DNA of 64,000 nucleotides from Ruminococcaceae bacterium UBA4871 (GCA_002399445.1 DHDR01000029.1:83375-147374), one strand, 5' to 3'. Positions 36,983 through 47,266 are shown, counted from the stretch's first letter. Notes: generated by a model from the letters alone, not told the origin. Numbers and translations: made by a program.

Positions 36983-37921
36983 TTACAGCCCTTTACCATC
37001 ATTCATCTTTTTGACAATCTGATTGACAAGCACAACCAAAATAAGATTAATAATGGTATTAAACAAGCCAACAGCAGTAGAAAAGCTGTAGTCTCCATCT
37101 AACAGGCCTTTTTTGTAGACATAAGTCGCAATGATTTCTGATGCGTTCAAATTCAAGTCTGTTTGCAGCGCATAAGCCTTTTCAAATCCGATGCTCATCA
37201 AATTTCCGGCAGAAAGAATAAACTGAATAGCTGCCATATCCTTAATTGCCGGCCATTCTACATAGCGGATTTGCTGAAGCAGATTTGCACCGTCCATCAA
37301 CGCCGCTTCTTTCAGCTCCGGACTAGCATTCGAAAGTGAACCAGTATAAAGAATGGATGCCCATCCTGCGCCCTGCCAAATTCCACTGGCAATATAAATG
37401 GTACGAAACGCGGATGGCATTGTCATAAAATTGATGCTGGTGCCCAATGCCTTATTTACCGGACCGTTGACCGAAAGAAAAATAAAAAGCATGCCACACA
37501 GAACAATGACTGAAATGAAATTCGGCAGATATAGGATCAACTACAATTTTTTCTGCACACCCTTTGAATTGATACGGTTAAGCAGAAGCGCTAACAAAAT
37601 TGGTATGGGAAATCCCCATAATAAGCCATATACGCTTAGCTTCAAAGTGTTGAACAGGTACTGAAAAAAGTCCGGTGAGGACATAAAGCGGGAGAAGTAT
37701 TTCAGTCCAACCCATTCACTTCCAAAGATTCCCTTGATCGGATTGTAGTTCTCAAATGCAATTACAACACCGCCCATCGGCAGATAGTTAAAAATAATGA
37801 CAAGCAACAGAGCAGGTAATAAAAACAGTACATAAAGTTGCCAGTGTTTTTTTACATAAGTCCATGTACTCATCGTTCTGCCTTTTGGTATCACTGCGGT
37901 CTGTTCTTCTTTGCTACCCAA
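36983..37921 (-). pseudogene. LplB-type sugar ABC permease with an in-frame TAG
   Basis: Reading from the TTG at 37921 (GGGAGGG upstream) gives the start of an LplB-type permease to VQKKL, then TAG (37541-37543), then in the same frame LILYLPNFISVIV and the rest, including the EAA loop (ELKEAALMDGANLLQQIRYVEWP). In LplB homologues this site reads V-Q-T-I-x-Y-L-P, so the TAG sits where a conserved Gln belongs; CAG to TAG would explain it. The rest is undamaged. It is the first gene of the operon. Confidence 0.87.
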
Positions 37922-37949
37922 CAGACATCCCTCCCTGAACTTTTTACTT

Positions 37950-38026
37950 TTACAAAATGTAAAAAAATTATTTTACATTTGCTTTGCTTTTGAGGTAATT
38001 ATATCATGCCGATTCTAAAATTCCAA
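37950..38026 (-). promoter_or_regulatory. promoter and operator-like repeats of the second fructoside operon
   Basis: On the minus strand TTGGAA (38021-38026), 17 bases, TATAAT (37998-38003). Just downstream lie two overlapping inverted repeats, TTTTACAAAATGTAAAA and, at 37958-37979, ATGTAAAA...TTTTACAT. TTTACATTTG words recur at 38098 and 38154 towards the divergent lacI gene, which probably binds here. The rest of the 350-base gap is AT-rich without a gene. Confidence 0.6.
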
Positions 38027-38272
38027 TAGAATATTATAGAATATTTGAAAAAAGTGTGCATTAGTTACATCAATATGTGACTTATACACAATTTGATTTT
38101 ACATTTGCATTTACTGGTTCATGGCTGTCAAGTGCTGTGTCACAATGATACTGTTACATTTGACACAATTCTCATTTTACAATATACTGTTATCAAAGTA
38201 CTGTTATCAAAATATTAAAAAGAAACAATTTTGCTCTTAATATCTTGCTATATGATGAAAGAAGGAATTTTG

Positions 38273-39301
38273 TTGGTAAGCAGAGTGACAATTCAAGATA
38301 TAGCCGATGCCCTTGGCGTTTCTCGCAACACTGTGTCGAAAGCTCTTAATAGCACCGGTGTTTTAGCAGAATCTACCAAGGAACGTGTCTTACAGAAAGC
38401 CAGAGAAATGGGATACCGCCAATTGCCCATCTCAGAAGGAACTTCACTATTCGGCAAAGGGCGAGAAATTGCGCTTTTTACGACTGTTGTTTTGGACACT
38501 TCTCACTTTGGCTCCGTCATGCTCGATTGTTTTCAAAATGAGATTGCCAAAATGGGGTATCGCTTTGCAATCTACCTTGTTCGTGAAAATGAGATAAAAA
38601 ACAAAACGCTTCCGCCTACCTTCCACAAAGAAAATATTGACGGTATTTTGTGTGTGGAACTTTTTGACCGCGAATATAGTCAGTTGATTTGTGAAATCGG
38701 GCTTCCGACTTTATTTGTAGATGCCCCCGCAAATTTGGACTCGCTGTCTTTAAAAGCAGATGTACTGCTGATGAACAGCTCTTCTAACATTTATCACTTC
38801 ATTCAGGAAATGACTCGCCGAGGGAAAACCACCTTTGGATTCATCGGGGAATATCAACACTGTCAATCGTTCTATGAACGATTCTATGCCTACAAACACG
38901 CACTGGATGCCTTGCACTTACCCGCAAAAGATGAATTTTGTATTCTCGGAAATGACGCAGAGTTTACCTACGCCGATTACTTGCATGACCAGCTAAACAA
39001 AATGCAAACGCTTCCTCAAGTTTTTCTCTGTGCAAATGACTTTGTGGCAATTGATTTTCTCCGAGTGTTAAAAGAAAAGGGAATCCGTGTACCGCAGGAT
39101 GTATATTTGTGTGGATTTGATGATTCATCCGAATCAAGGATTTTGTCCCCGACACTCACGACAATCCACATATACAGTAAAATCATGGGATTTTCGGCAG
39201 TACAGCTTCTTATTTCTCGAATAAAAGATCCCTCTCTAAATTATCGCGTTCTCTATACGGAAACCACACTAAAATATCGTGGGTCAACTGGTGACACTTG
39301 A
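38273..39301 (+). CDS. LacI-family repressor beside the second fructoside operon
   Basis: A 342-residue regulator with a LacI helix-turn-helix (VTIQDIADALGVSRNTVSKALNS) and a sugar-binding-like effector domain. The start is taken at TTG 38273, six bases after AAGGA; an upstream ATG pair (38252) lacks a ribosome site. It diverges from the LplB-type operon and is the likely regulator of it. TTTACATTTG repeats lie in the shared upstream region. Confidence 0.85.
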   Translation: MVSRVTIQDIADALGVSRNTVSKALNSTGVLAESTKERVLQKAREMGYRQLPISEGTSLFGKGREIALFTTVVLDTSHFGSVMLDCFQNEIAKMGYRFAIYLVRENEIKNKTLPPTFHKENIDGILCVELFDREYSQLICEIGLPTLFVDAPANLDSLSLKADVLLMNSSSNIYHFIQEMTRRGKTTFGFIGEYQHCQSFYERFYAYKHALDALHLPAKDEFCILGNDAEFTYADYLHDQLNKMQTLPQVFLCANDFVAIDFLRVLKEKGIRVPQDVYLCGFDDSSESRILSPTLTTIHIYSKIMGFSAVQLLISRIKDPSLNYRVLYTETTLKYRGSTGDT

Positions 39302-39482
39302 TAAGGATACCGTAAAATAAAGCGCAAGCAAATCTGCAGCCGCCCCTGTTGTGCTAAAGTAAATTGTAACACCTCAGTCAATAAGGTATCATCATCTTAA
39401 AGGGAAGAAAAACAAATTTTGATTAAAACTGTCAAACTGCTGTAAGAGTGAAGTATAGTGGCAAGAAAGTTAACCCTTTATT

Positions 39483-40691
39483 TCAGTTATTTCCATATCT
39501 TTTTTGTCTATTCATGATTCCCCTAAAAAATATGATTGCCAGCATAGCCACAAAAATCAGGCCCGAGAGGGAAAACGCATTTGAATATCCTGTAGACTGC
39601 GCAAGAGCGCCAAAAAGCAAAGGGCCCATCCCAGAACCAATATCAAGGAAATTATAGAAGGTGGCATTTGCAGCTATCCTGCGTTCAGGGCTTACTTTTT
39701 TCATGGCGCTGGCTTCCATCACGGGAAAAATCATACCGATAGAGGCTCCATAAAGCAATGCAAATATGCAAAGCATGAATAAGTTGGTTGCATGTGCAGC
39801 AGCAATACAGCTGAGGAGACCGATGATTGTCCCCGGTATCACCAGAATATTCATGCCTTTTCTGTCATATAGCTTTCCGGAAAAAATTCTAGTGGACATT
39901 TCCGCAACTGTCGTCATGATGAAATAGAGAAAGATATTTGTAATATTCATCTGCTTGGCATATAAAACAACGTAGGTGTCACAGGCACCCATTAACAACC
40001 CAAGTAAAAGGATAAAGACAGATTCAAAAATCACTTTCGGCTCAACAACATCTGACAACCAATGGGTATCTTTTGTTGGATTCTCTGCTGACTGTTCAAA
40101 ATGATCTGCTTTGATGAAACAGGTTAACAGCATCGATAATAAAACGAGCATCGCAGCCAGCAGAAATACCCATTGAAAATATGTCTGCGAAACGGCCGCC
40201 GCACCGAGACACGGCCCCAGTACGTATGCAACAGAGATGCCCAATCCAAAGAAGCCCATGCCTTCCCCCATTCTCTCATTGGATATAGTACTGGCAACCG
40301 TAGAACCGTAAAGAGTCGTTGAGGCGCCAAATCCAAGACCCTGAACCAGTCTCAAAATGAGGATCATGGCCAATCCGGCAAACAGGTAATATCCGACCAT
40401 GGAACACGCAAAAACAAACATTGCAAGCAGAAGCAATACTTTTCTCCCGATTCGGGCTGATACTTTGGAGGTCAAAGTCCGCATGAACATGGAAGTTATG
40501 TAAAATACGGCTGCAACGATACCGATTTGAAAATCGCCCGCACCGTTTTGCTTTAAGTAAACCGGCAGGACAGTAAGAAGCAAACACTCAGCAAAATACA
40601 GGAGGAAATTAGCAGCCATCAAGGAGATATAGTCTTTCGACCATAATTTATCCGGCTTGCCATTTACTGCACCACTATCCGCATTTTTCAT
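39483..40691 (-). CDS. MFS transporter
   Basis: A 402-residue major facilitator with 12 predicted helices and a loop of the GRKVLLL type between helices 2 and 3 (SARIGRKVLLL). It resembles YfcJ/YhhS-type drug or metabolite exporters; the substrate is unknown. The ATG at 40691 follows AAGGA. It appears monocistronic, and a terminator lies upstream of its leader. Confidence 0.85.
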   Translation of the reverse strand: MKNADSGAVNGKPDKLWSKDYISLMAANFLLYFAECLLLTVLPVYLKQNGAGDFQIGIVAAVFYITSMFMRTLTSKVSARIGRKVLLLLAMFVFACSMVGYYLFAGLAMILILRLVQGLGFGASTTLYGSTVASTISNERMGEGMGFFGLGISVAYVLGPCLGAAAVSQTYFQWVFLLAAMLVLLSMLLTCFIKADHFEQSAENPTKDTHWLSDVVEPKVIFESVFILLLGLLMGACDTYVVLYAKQMNITNIFLYFIMTTVAEMSTRIFSGKLYDRKGMNILVIPGTIIGLLSCIAAAHATNLFMLCIFALLYGASIGMIFPVMEASAMKKVSPERRIAANATFYNFLDIGSGMGPLLFGALAQSTGYSNAFSLSGLIFVAMLAIIFFRGIMNRQKRYGNN

Positions 40692-40806
40692 AATAGTCAA
40701 ATTCCTTCTTCTATTTATTACAATTAAGTATACCAAATATATAGGATATGTCACGTAGGTATTTTCGACAAAAACACAAGATCAGAAAAATTTTATACTC
40801 TTACAA

Positions 40807-40855
40807 TAAAAAAAAGCTGGATAAGAAGCGGGTGTACCCCACCATCTTATCCAGC
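40807..40855 (-). terminator. strong terminator upstream of the MFS gene
   Basis: Arms GCTGGATAAGA (816-826) and TCTTATCCAGC (845-855), with a nested GGTGGGG/CCC stem, followed on the minus strand by a run of nine T. It stops transcription entering from the region of the ribbon-helix-helix gene, or could act as a leader attenuator of the MFS gene. Confidence 0.75.
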
Positions 40856-41190
40856 ATATAATCGTATATTATATACCCTCCGATGAACATACTTATATTT
40901 TATCATAAATAGTCTGTGATTTCAAGCATACGACGGGACATACCATCAGCAAAGACCTTATGCATTGGCGGCATCTGCCGATTGCGTTGACGGCCTGAGG
41001 GTTGCGGATCCGTGGCAGGCTGCAGAGGCACGAGTATTTTCAGTGCGGAGAAAGTAGAATTTCTGAATCTGATGAATTCTGTGCTTGAAAAGCTTTAGGG
41101 CACGAGCAATGAGGAATATTTCCCGCCTGACCGTTCACGGACTTTAGCGAATAAATTACTCCGTATCGGTTTTTATGATATAATCATATT
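40856..41190. other. spacer without recognised gene
   Basis: Both strands are broken by stops; short protein-like pieces (for example MNSVLEKL and SNEEYFPPDRSRTLANKLLRIGFYD on the plus strand in shifted frames) suggest a decayed gene, which I cannot identify. Confidence 0.35.
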
Positions 41191-41237
41191 GCAAAAGAGC
41201 ATATAAGTGAGTTTGCTTCGCTTATATGCTCTTTTGC
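41191..41237. repeat. long inverted repeat
   Basis: Perfect 17-base arms, 41191-41207 and 41221-41237, around a 13-base loop. There is no extended T run after it. It lies after the ribbon-helix-helix gene (minus strand) and may act as its transcript end. Confidence 0.6.
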
Positions 41238-41293
41238 TATTCTATCCATAAATCATCATCCTGTTTCGCTTGTCCGATAAGCAAAACACCATC

Positions 41294-41470
41294 TCACACA
41301 GTCGGTTCGTTTTCTGCGTTATCCTCTTTCAGTGTTTCCAGACCACGCCGGATTAGTTCTACCGTTGCCTCAGAACGAGTTTGGAAGCGGTGTGAAAACC
41401 GGAAATTTTCAATTTTCTCAAACATATCATGATCCACAGATACTGTGTAACGTGACTTCTCAGTAGCCAT
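41294..41470 (-). CDS. small ribbon-helix-helix-like protein
   Basis: A 58-residue protein starting MATEKSRYTVSVDHDMFEKIENF, with RFQTRSEATVELIRRGLETLK: a short beta-strand followed by two helices, the plan of Arc/MetJ/CopG DNA-binding proteins. Such proteins are common on plasmids and integrative elements, often as antitoxins. No toxin partner is seen. The ribosome site (GAGTGA) is weak. It lies among mobile-element debris. Confidence 0.7.
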   Translation of the reverse strand: MATEKSRYTVSVDHDMFEKIENFRFSHRFQTRSEATVELIRRGLETLKEDNAENEPTV

Positions 41471-41571
41471 ATTATCACTCAGGTTGATTATACATCACTG
41501 CACCAGTGATAGGTAAGATAAAAGCTGTTGATGGTGAACCAGTGAACCACCGCAATGGTGATGTGAGGTTC

Positions 41572-41695
41572 TGTGAACCAGATTCCCAGAAGTCTTTCAG
41601 CCATTTGGTCAGGGCACTGTAACCCATACCGAGGTTTTCTGCACAGCCTCAGATTTCCAATACCTTGATTGTATCATGTTTTTCTGTTTGGAATT
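41572..41695 (-). pseudogene. IS3 OrfA-like fragment
   Basis: The minus-strand frame reads DTIKVLEI, TGA, then GCAENLGMGYSALTKWLKDFWES, the helix-turn-helix of an IS3-type OrfA. Only this short piece remains; no transposase catalytic part is nearby. The adjoining bases up to 41834 and down to 41471 hold nothing else I recognise. Confidence 0.5.
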
Positions 41696-41834
41696 TTCTC
41701 ATTTTGGCTTGCTTTATTTTATTTTAACATCAGCGTTTCATACTTTCAGTTTACATAGTCTTATCCTCTTGTTGTGCAACTTTTATTTTTCAAACAAGAC
41801 TCGGTAAAATTATGCGAAAGAGATAGAAACTGAA

Positions 41835-42833
41835 TTAATTCAGTTTTTGAATACTTTTGCGAAAAACCGGAGAGCCGGAAATCAAAACAGTTTTTGTTGA
41901 AGTTCGGCTTGTTTTGCAGCGGTCCTCCAGCAGATTAAAGGCAGTTTCACAGATTAATGGGACGTCAATATTAAATGTTGTAAGCGGTGGGGAAACATAT
42001 TTTGTAACGCTTATATTATTGATACTAAACAAACTGACTCGCTGCGGAATCAGCCAACCTTTTTCATTAAAAGCTTGCAGCGCGCCAATCGCAAGTGGAT
42101 CGCTCGCCACGCAAAATGCGGTCGGCAAATCATCTCCGTATTTTTCGATTGCTTGCATTGCAATCTTATATCCGTCATTGACAGAAAAGGTATCCGTAAT
42201 AAAAATCCAATCTTCATTTAAGATGGAATATTCTCGGGTTATCTCCCGAAAGGCTTTCTCTCTGGCATCCATTTTTTTTATGGTACGGTCCACGTAATCC
42301 GAACCGCCAATAAATCCAATTTTTTTATGACCCTGTGCAATAAAGTAATCAACCATTTGGCGGATCATTTGCGGAAAATTAGATATAACCGAGTCAAAAC
42401 GCATTTCATCTGGCGATGAGTCAACAAAAACGCCGTTCAATGTTATGGAATGGATATAGTTCAAATCTTCCTGCGTAAAGTGACCGATTGCGAAAAACGC
42501 GGAAGTTTTGGGATCAACCATTTTTACACCGTTTTCCAATTTATATTTCGTAATCGTGATATTTTTAAGTTTTGCCAGCTTTTCTATTTCGTTGCGAATT
42601 GACCGGTAATAGATATCATTCAGTTCTTCTTTGTCGGATATCCAGTAAAGAAGCGCAATTGCGCGCAGTTGAGAACCAACTGATTTTTTATGATACTTCA
42701 ACTTATGGGCGCTGGAGAATATTCTCTCTCGAGTTTTATTGCTTACAGAGATTTTAGGATCGTTGTTCAGCACTCTGGAAACAGTGGTAGCGGAAACGCC
42801 GGCGTCAGCGGCAATATCTTTAATCGTTGCCAA
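41835..42833 (-). CDS. LacI/GalR-type regulator, paralogue of the one at 55278
   Basis: A 332-residue LacI-family protein beginning MATIKDIAADAGVSATTVSRVLNNDPKISVS, close along its whole length to the regulator at 55278-56267 (shared MVDYFI, FIGNTFSVKEGY-like and PTAFCVASD blocks, SPPLTTFxID). The start is TTG 42833, eight bases after AAAGG; this gives the same N-terminus as the paralogue. It diverges from the sugar importer at 43824 and is its likely repressor. The GalR-like type and the galactanase genes near the paralogue suggest galacto-oligosaccharides as effector. Confidence 0.87.
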   Translation of the reverse strand: MATIKDIAADAGVSATTVSRVLNNDPKISVSNKTRERIFSSAHKLKYHKKSVGSQLRAIALLYWISDKEELNDIYYRSIRNEIEKLAKLKNITITKYKLENGVKMVDPKTSAFFAIGHFTQEDLNYIHSITLNGVFVDSSPDEMRFDSVISNFPQMIRQMVDYFIAQGHKKIGFIGGSDYVDRTIKKMDAREKAFREITREYSILNEDWIFITDTFSVNDGYKIAMQAIEKYGDDLPTAFCVASDPLAIGALQAFNEKGWLIPQRVSLFSINNISVTKYVSPPLTTFNIDVPLICETAFNLLEDRCKTSRTSTKTVLISGSPVFRKSIQKLN

Positions 42834-43646
42834 TAAAATCAACCTTTTTTATTTTTTTTATCTGTTAACAAGTAATCCCAGCAGTAATCACGCAATAGTA
42901 CACTAAATTATTTACTGATATTTTCACTTGCGTATTTTTTCCATACTATATCTATATTATATTAGCTAAACTTGGCCTTGTCAATCTTAAAATCAAACGA
43001 AAAAATTTATTGATTGTCAAGCAATTCACTCTATCCAGCTCAATATTTACTGAAATTTTATATTACATTTACTACCAATATTCAGCATCCTGTAACATGG
43101 AGCTAAGTCCTAAATCTTGAATAATGGTTATAAGTGAAGGTCCGTGCCTGTATCAAACCGATACATATTCCGGAGCCGTTCATAATTCATTTGTTTGCTT
43201 TACTTTTGTTGGCTTGCAGTTGTGCAAAATCGATAAGGGTGTGCAGCTGCAATGTATGAGGCTTTTGGCAAGAAAGCTCTTTTTCAGAGACTTGTAAACT
43301 GTAATTTGTTTATATATTGGGCTTCTTGCAAGCTTCGTATATCAGGATCCGCTCAGTTTGCAGCAACACAAGTCGAAAAGATAGCAAAAAAGTCAATAAA
43401 TATGTGAAAGTAAAATCTGCGGTTTGCGTGCCAAAAGTAGTCACTAACTATTTTACTAATTTTATTAACAGATCACTAAATAGCGCTATTACAACAGATA
43501 GGAAAATTGTTGGAATGAAGTGATAAGTGCAGGAATATAGTACAAAACGCTACAAAAAGATGAAACAAAGCATTCAAGTAATGACAGTATCAATTTCTGA
43601 TAAACAAAATTTATACATATAAATGCATTTTTTTATTGATAATATA
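42834..43646. other. long AT-rich intergenic region between lacI and the importer
   Basis: About 800 bases with no convincing gene. Words of the form ATTTACTGA/TCAGTAAAT occur at 42908-42920 and 43043-43055 near the lacI start side and again near the importer promoter (43701-43720), and may be operators for the GalR-like paralogue pair. Confidence 0.45.
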
Positions 43647-43724
43647 TTGTAATACCATTAAATGGTTGCTATAATGATTAAGTAAAAGTCAGTTTGAATT
43701 CAGTAACAAATTCAGTAAATATAA
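43647..43724 (+). promoter_or_regulatory. promoter with tandem operator-like words
   Basis: TTGTAA (43647-43652), 17 bases, TATAAT (43670-43675). Downstream of the predicted start are two direct copies of ATTCAGTAA (43699 and 43710), the second extended as TTCAGTAAATA. They lie where a roadblock repressor would bind. Confidence 0.6.
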
Positions 43725-43823
43725 TACTTATTTTATTGTGTAACGGATAGGAATTAACTTGCATGACGTATTTTTCTATATGCCAATGTGGTTAATAATA
43801 AAATGTTTGAAGGAGTATGCTCT

Positions 43824-45158
43824 ATGAAAAGGAAAAAGATCGGCAAAAGAATTTGCAGTATCTTACTTGCTGCAACAATGTTTTCTTCTACAGCTTTGCT
43901 CGCAAGCGGGTGTGCAAGTAGTGATTCCAGCAGCAAAAGTGCAAAAAGTACCAGCAGCGCTCCTGGAAAGTTATCTGGGAGCATAACTGTTTGCGGGTGG
44001 AATCAGGCAGCATCGGCTCTTAAAGCAAATGCAAAACAGTTTATGACAGAGAACCCGGGCACAACCGTAACCGTACAAACGGTTGACAGCGACTATACGA
44101 AGCTGTATTCGGAACTGGCAGCAAACAGCGGCGTGCCGGATGTTGTGACAATTCAAAACCGTGATGTTAAAAATTTCGTAAATAAATATCCGGATGCGTG
44201 GCTTGACCTTACCGACATGATGAAACCGGAAGAAAGCAACTTTAGCAATTATGTGCGCGGCCTTGCCATGGTGGATAATAAGTATTACGCGGTCCCGTGG
44301 GATTTGGGTCCCTGCGCACTTTATTACAGAAAAGATATTTTTAAAGAAGCAGGCGTTGACCCCAGCACCATTAAAACATACGATGACTATATCGCGGCCG
44401 GCAAAAAAATTGTTACCAAGACCGGCGGCAAGACAAAACTGATTGGATTTGATTACAGCGGTTCTACATCCACGGATATGCCTGCTGTATTTTTCAGCCA
44501 GTTAGGCGGACAGTATTATAACAAGAATGGCAAGGTGCAGCTCAACTCCGATGCCATGGTGAAAGCGGTTGACCTGTGCAAAAAAATGATAAATGCGGGC
44601 GTTGCTGTTAATCTGCCAAATGAATGGAATGACAGAATCTCTGCTGCGACAAACGACCAAATCGCGTCTATTCCGTATGCTGTTTGGTATGCCGGAACGC
44701 TGCAGGCGATAAGTGACCAGAAAGGCAAATGGGGAATTATGCCTCTTCCGGCTTTCACTGCTGGCGGCAATACGCAGGCGAACGAAGGCGGTTCCGCTTT
44801 GGCAATTTCGTCGCAGACAAAGAATGCAGAACTTGCGAAAGCATTTGTGAAATTTGCACTGATGAGCAGCGAAGGCAATAAGATTAATTTTGAAACTTCA
44901 AAGCTCTTTACATCTTATCAAAAGTCCTATAAAGACCCAGAGTATACTGCGACTGATGATTATTTCGGCATTTCCATCGGCAGCACATTTGCAAAGCTGT
45001 CCACAAATATCCCTACAGTTGACTTTGGACCGCATTTTACCGACGTCAACAATGCTCTTAAGACCGGAATTGGAAATGCTTTGCTGAAAAAACAGGACAC
45101 AAAAGCAGTATTAAAAGAAGCAAGTGACACTGCACAGAAAGCAATTGACAATGAATAA
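43824..45158 (+). CDS. sugar-binding lipoprotein
   Basis: A 444-residue family 1 solute-binding lipoprotein: basic start, hydrophobic signal, lipobox (LLASGC) and a Ser-rich linker. AAGGAG lies eight bases before the ATG at 43824. First gene of an importer operon with two permeases and divergent from the GalR-like regulator. Substrate unknown; galactose-containing oligosaccharides are suggested by the regulator paralogue. Confidence 0.92.
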   Translation: MKRKKIGKRICSILLAATMFSSTALLASGCASSDSSSKSAKSTSSAPGKLSGSITVCGWNQAASALKANAKQFMTENPGTTVTVQTVDSDYTKLYSELAANSGVPDVVTIQNRDVKNFVNKYPDAWLDLTDMMKPEESNFSNYVRGLAMVDNKYYAVPWDLGPCALYYRKDIFKEAGVDPSTIKTYDDYIAAGKKIVTKTGGKTKLIGFDYSGSTSTDMPAVFFSQLGGQYYNKNGKVQLNSDAMVKAVDLCKKMINAGVAVNLPNEWNDRISAATNDQIASIPYAVWYAGTLQAISDQKGKWGIMPLPAFTAGGNTQANEGGSALAISSQTKNAELAKAFVKFALMSSEGNKINFETSKLFTSYQKSYKDPEYTATDDYFGISIGSTFAKLSTNIPTVDFGPHFTDVNNALKTGIGNALLKKQDTKAVLKEASDTAQKAIDNE

Positions 45159-45203
45159 TATACTGTTTTTCAAAAAATCCAGCTAATTAATACGTGTGAA
45201 AAC

Positions 45204-45248
45204 GAAAGGCTGTTTACCATTTTTAATGGGAAGCAGCTTTTGCTTTTA
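45204..45248 (+). terminator. hairpin between binding-protein and permease genes
   Basis: An imperfect inverted repeat (AAAGGCTG/CAGCTTTT with an inner ACCATT/AATGGG stem) followed by TTTTGCTTTT. It likely lowers transcription of the permeases relative to the binding protein, a common arrangement. Confidence 0.5.
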
Positions 45249-45277
45249 AAACCGCAAAGTGTAAGGAGATGGCAACA

Positions 45278-46141
45278 GTGAGTCATAAGCTTCGTAACAA
45301 ATGGGCGCCGGCAATTTTTATAGGGCCTTTTCTTGTTGTGTTTTTTCTTTTCATGGTGTATCCGATTATTTATTCTGTCATTTTAAGTTTTAGTAAATAC
45401 AGAGCTGGAAAAATTATTTTTAATGGTTTCAAAAACTATAGGTTCCTTCTGAGTGATCCTGTTTTCTTTCAATCCTTACTGAATGTTCTTCTGATTTTAG
45501 TCATTCAGGTACCCATTATGATAATTTTGTCGATGATAATAGGATGCTTGTTAAATTCAGCGCTTATCAAAGGCAAAGGTTTATTTCGGATGTTCACCTT
45601 TATGCCTGTTTTGATTGATGCAGTCAGTTACTCCATCATCTTTTCCTTGTTCTTTAATGAAAGAGGCGGATTAGTCAACAATATATTAAATTTGGTCGGT
45701 ATCAGTTCTCAGCGCTGGTTTTCCAGCGGACCGCTTGCCATGTCGGTTATCATGATAGCACTGACCTGGAGATGGACTGGGTACAACAGCTTAATTATAC
45801 TGTCAGGCCTGCAGAACATTCCGGGAGAACTCTATGAGGCAGCCTCCATTGACGGTGCGGGTGCATTTACGAAATTTACGAAAATTACAATTCCGCAGCT
45901 GAAGCCGGTTATTATATTCTCTATATTTAATTCCATTAACGGTACAATGCAGTTGTTCACAGAGCCTCAACTGTTAACACAGGGAGGCCCATCCAATTCA
46001 ACAATGACGGTTGTACTTTACTTATACAATATAGGTTTCAAAAATTTTAACTTTGGGGTTGCGTCGGCTGGTTCATATATTATTACTATCATTGTCGCTA
46101 TTTTAACGCTGATTCAGTTCCGTGTTACGAGGGAGGACTAA
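45278..46141 (+). CDS. CUT1-family sugar ABC permease, MalF type
   Basis: A 287-residue six-helix permease with the EAA loop (ELYEAASIDGAGAFTKFTKITIPQLKP). The start is GTG 45278, nine bases after AAGGAG; the in-frame ATG at 45269 touches that site. It pairs with the next gene, three bases downstream of its stop. Confidence 0.91.
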   Translation: MSHKLRNKWAPAIFIGPFLVVFFLFMVYPIIYSVILSFSKYRAGKIIFNGFKNYRFLLSDPVFFQSLLNVLLILVIQVPIMIILSMIIGCLLNSALIKGKGLFRMFTFMPVLIDAVSYSIIFSLFFNERGGLVNNILNLVGISSQRWFSSGPLAMSVIMIALTWRWTGYNSLIILSGLQNIPGELYEAASIDGAGAFTKFTKITIPQLKPVIIFSIFNSINGTMQLFTEPQLLTQGGPSNSTMTVVLYLYNIGFKNFNFGVASAGSYIITIIVAILTLIQFRVTRED

Positions 46142-46144
46142 TTT

Positions 46145-46969
46145 ATGAAACAAAATGGTTCACGAATCATTATTTATATTGTTTTGACAATTATCAGCAT
46201 CGTGGCTGTCTTTCCCTTCATTTGGACATTCATTGCTTCAACCCACACAAACGGACAGATTTTCAAATTAAGCTATACACTTGTTCCAACAGGCAACTTT
46301 GTAGAAAATCTCAAACAGCTCCAAAAGCTGAAGCCTATTTGGCAGAATCTATTAAACAGCATTTTTATTACGGTTACTTGTACTGTCTTTACGCTATTGC
46401 TGGATTCCATGGCAGGCTACGGATTTGCAAAATTTAAGTTTAAAGGCAAAAATGCACTGTTCTTTGGCTGCCTGATTACAATGATGATACCATCGCAGGT
46501 TACCATGGTACCGCTGTTTATTCAAATGACAAAAATGCATTGGGTAAATACGCCCGCTTCCATTATTGTACCAGCACTTGCTTCCATGTTTGGTGTCTTT
46601 CTCATGCGCCAAAGCTTTGAGCAGTTCCCCAACGACTTAATTGAATCGTCCAAAATTGACGGAGCAGGCGAACTGCGAACCTTTTTCCAAATTGTCTTTC
46701 CGAACATGAGAGCATCCATTGCATCCCTGGGTATTCTTACTTTCGTAACTCAATGGGGCAATTATATGTGGCCGCTCATTGCTCTAAATAGTGAAAAGAG
46801 CTTTACGCTGCCGCTGGCCCTTGCTATGCTGATTGCACCGGGTGAAGTAATCAATTATGGCGCGATTATGGTTGGTGCGGTGATAGCACTGCTTCCTGTA
46901 CTTATTTTCTTTTTGATTTTCCAAAAGAACTTTATATCCGGTATGCTCAGCGGTGCTATAAAGGGATAA
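46145..46969 (+). CDS. CUT1-family sugar ABC permease, MalG type
   Basis: A 274-residue permease with six helices, the EAA loop (DLIESSKIDGAGELRTFFQIVFPNMR) and the usual end SGMLSGAIKG. GGGAGG precedes the ATG. It completes the importer; no glycosidase follows, since the island scar at 47-49 kb begins just after it. Confidence 0.91.
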   Translation: MKQNGSRIIIYIVLTIISIVAVFPFIWTFIASTHTNGQIFKLSYTLVPTGNFVENLKQLQKLKPIWQNLLNSIFITVTCTVFTLLLDSMAGYGFAKFKFKGKNALFFGCLITMMIPSQVTMVPLFIQMTKMHWVNTPASIIVPALASMFGVFLMRQSFEQFPNDLIESSKIDGAGELRTFFQIVFPNMRASIASLGILTFVTQWGNYMWPLIALNSEKSFTLPLALAMLIAPGEVINYGAIMVGAVIALLPVLIFFLIFQKNFISGMLSGAIKG

Positions 46970-47065
46970 TTTGCTGCCTTGGTAAAAACATTTTGAAACA
47001 GCAACCATCTGTAAATTTTAAGGTTTACAGATACAATTGTGCCTGTGAACTGCAAAGTCCCGCAA

Positions 47066-47266
47066 GCCGGGGAAAAAGGACAAGAACAGGCCCGACCCCG
47101 ACGATTACGATTACGCCGATGACGGGGATGAGGAATCCGGGACGGATGGATGGTACAGAAACCTCAGTACAGGTGGGAGGAACGGCCTCCCGCCCACTAT
47201 CTCCGTGACTGTTACCGTGACCTGATTATCACACAGAAAGCTAACAAGCCGGAGCAGTAGTATCCA
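47066..47266 (+). pseudogene. C-terminal scrap of a mobile-element protein
   Basis: A GC-rich stretch unlike its AT-rich surroundings reads KDKNRPDPDDYDYADDGDEE ... DGWYRNLSTGG before stop codons. The acidic repeats recall C-termini of integrative-element proteins, but I cannot name the family. No start or ribosome site. Confidence 0.35.

Noticed and set aside
43317..43523. Possible 68-codon gene in the lacI-importer gap
   Set aside because: No ribosome site, no domain, skewed composition; more likely a chance frame.
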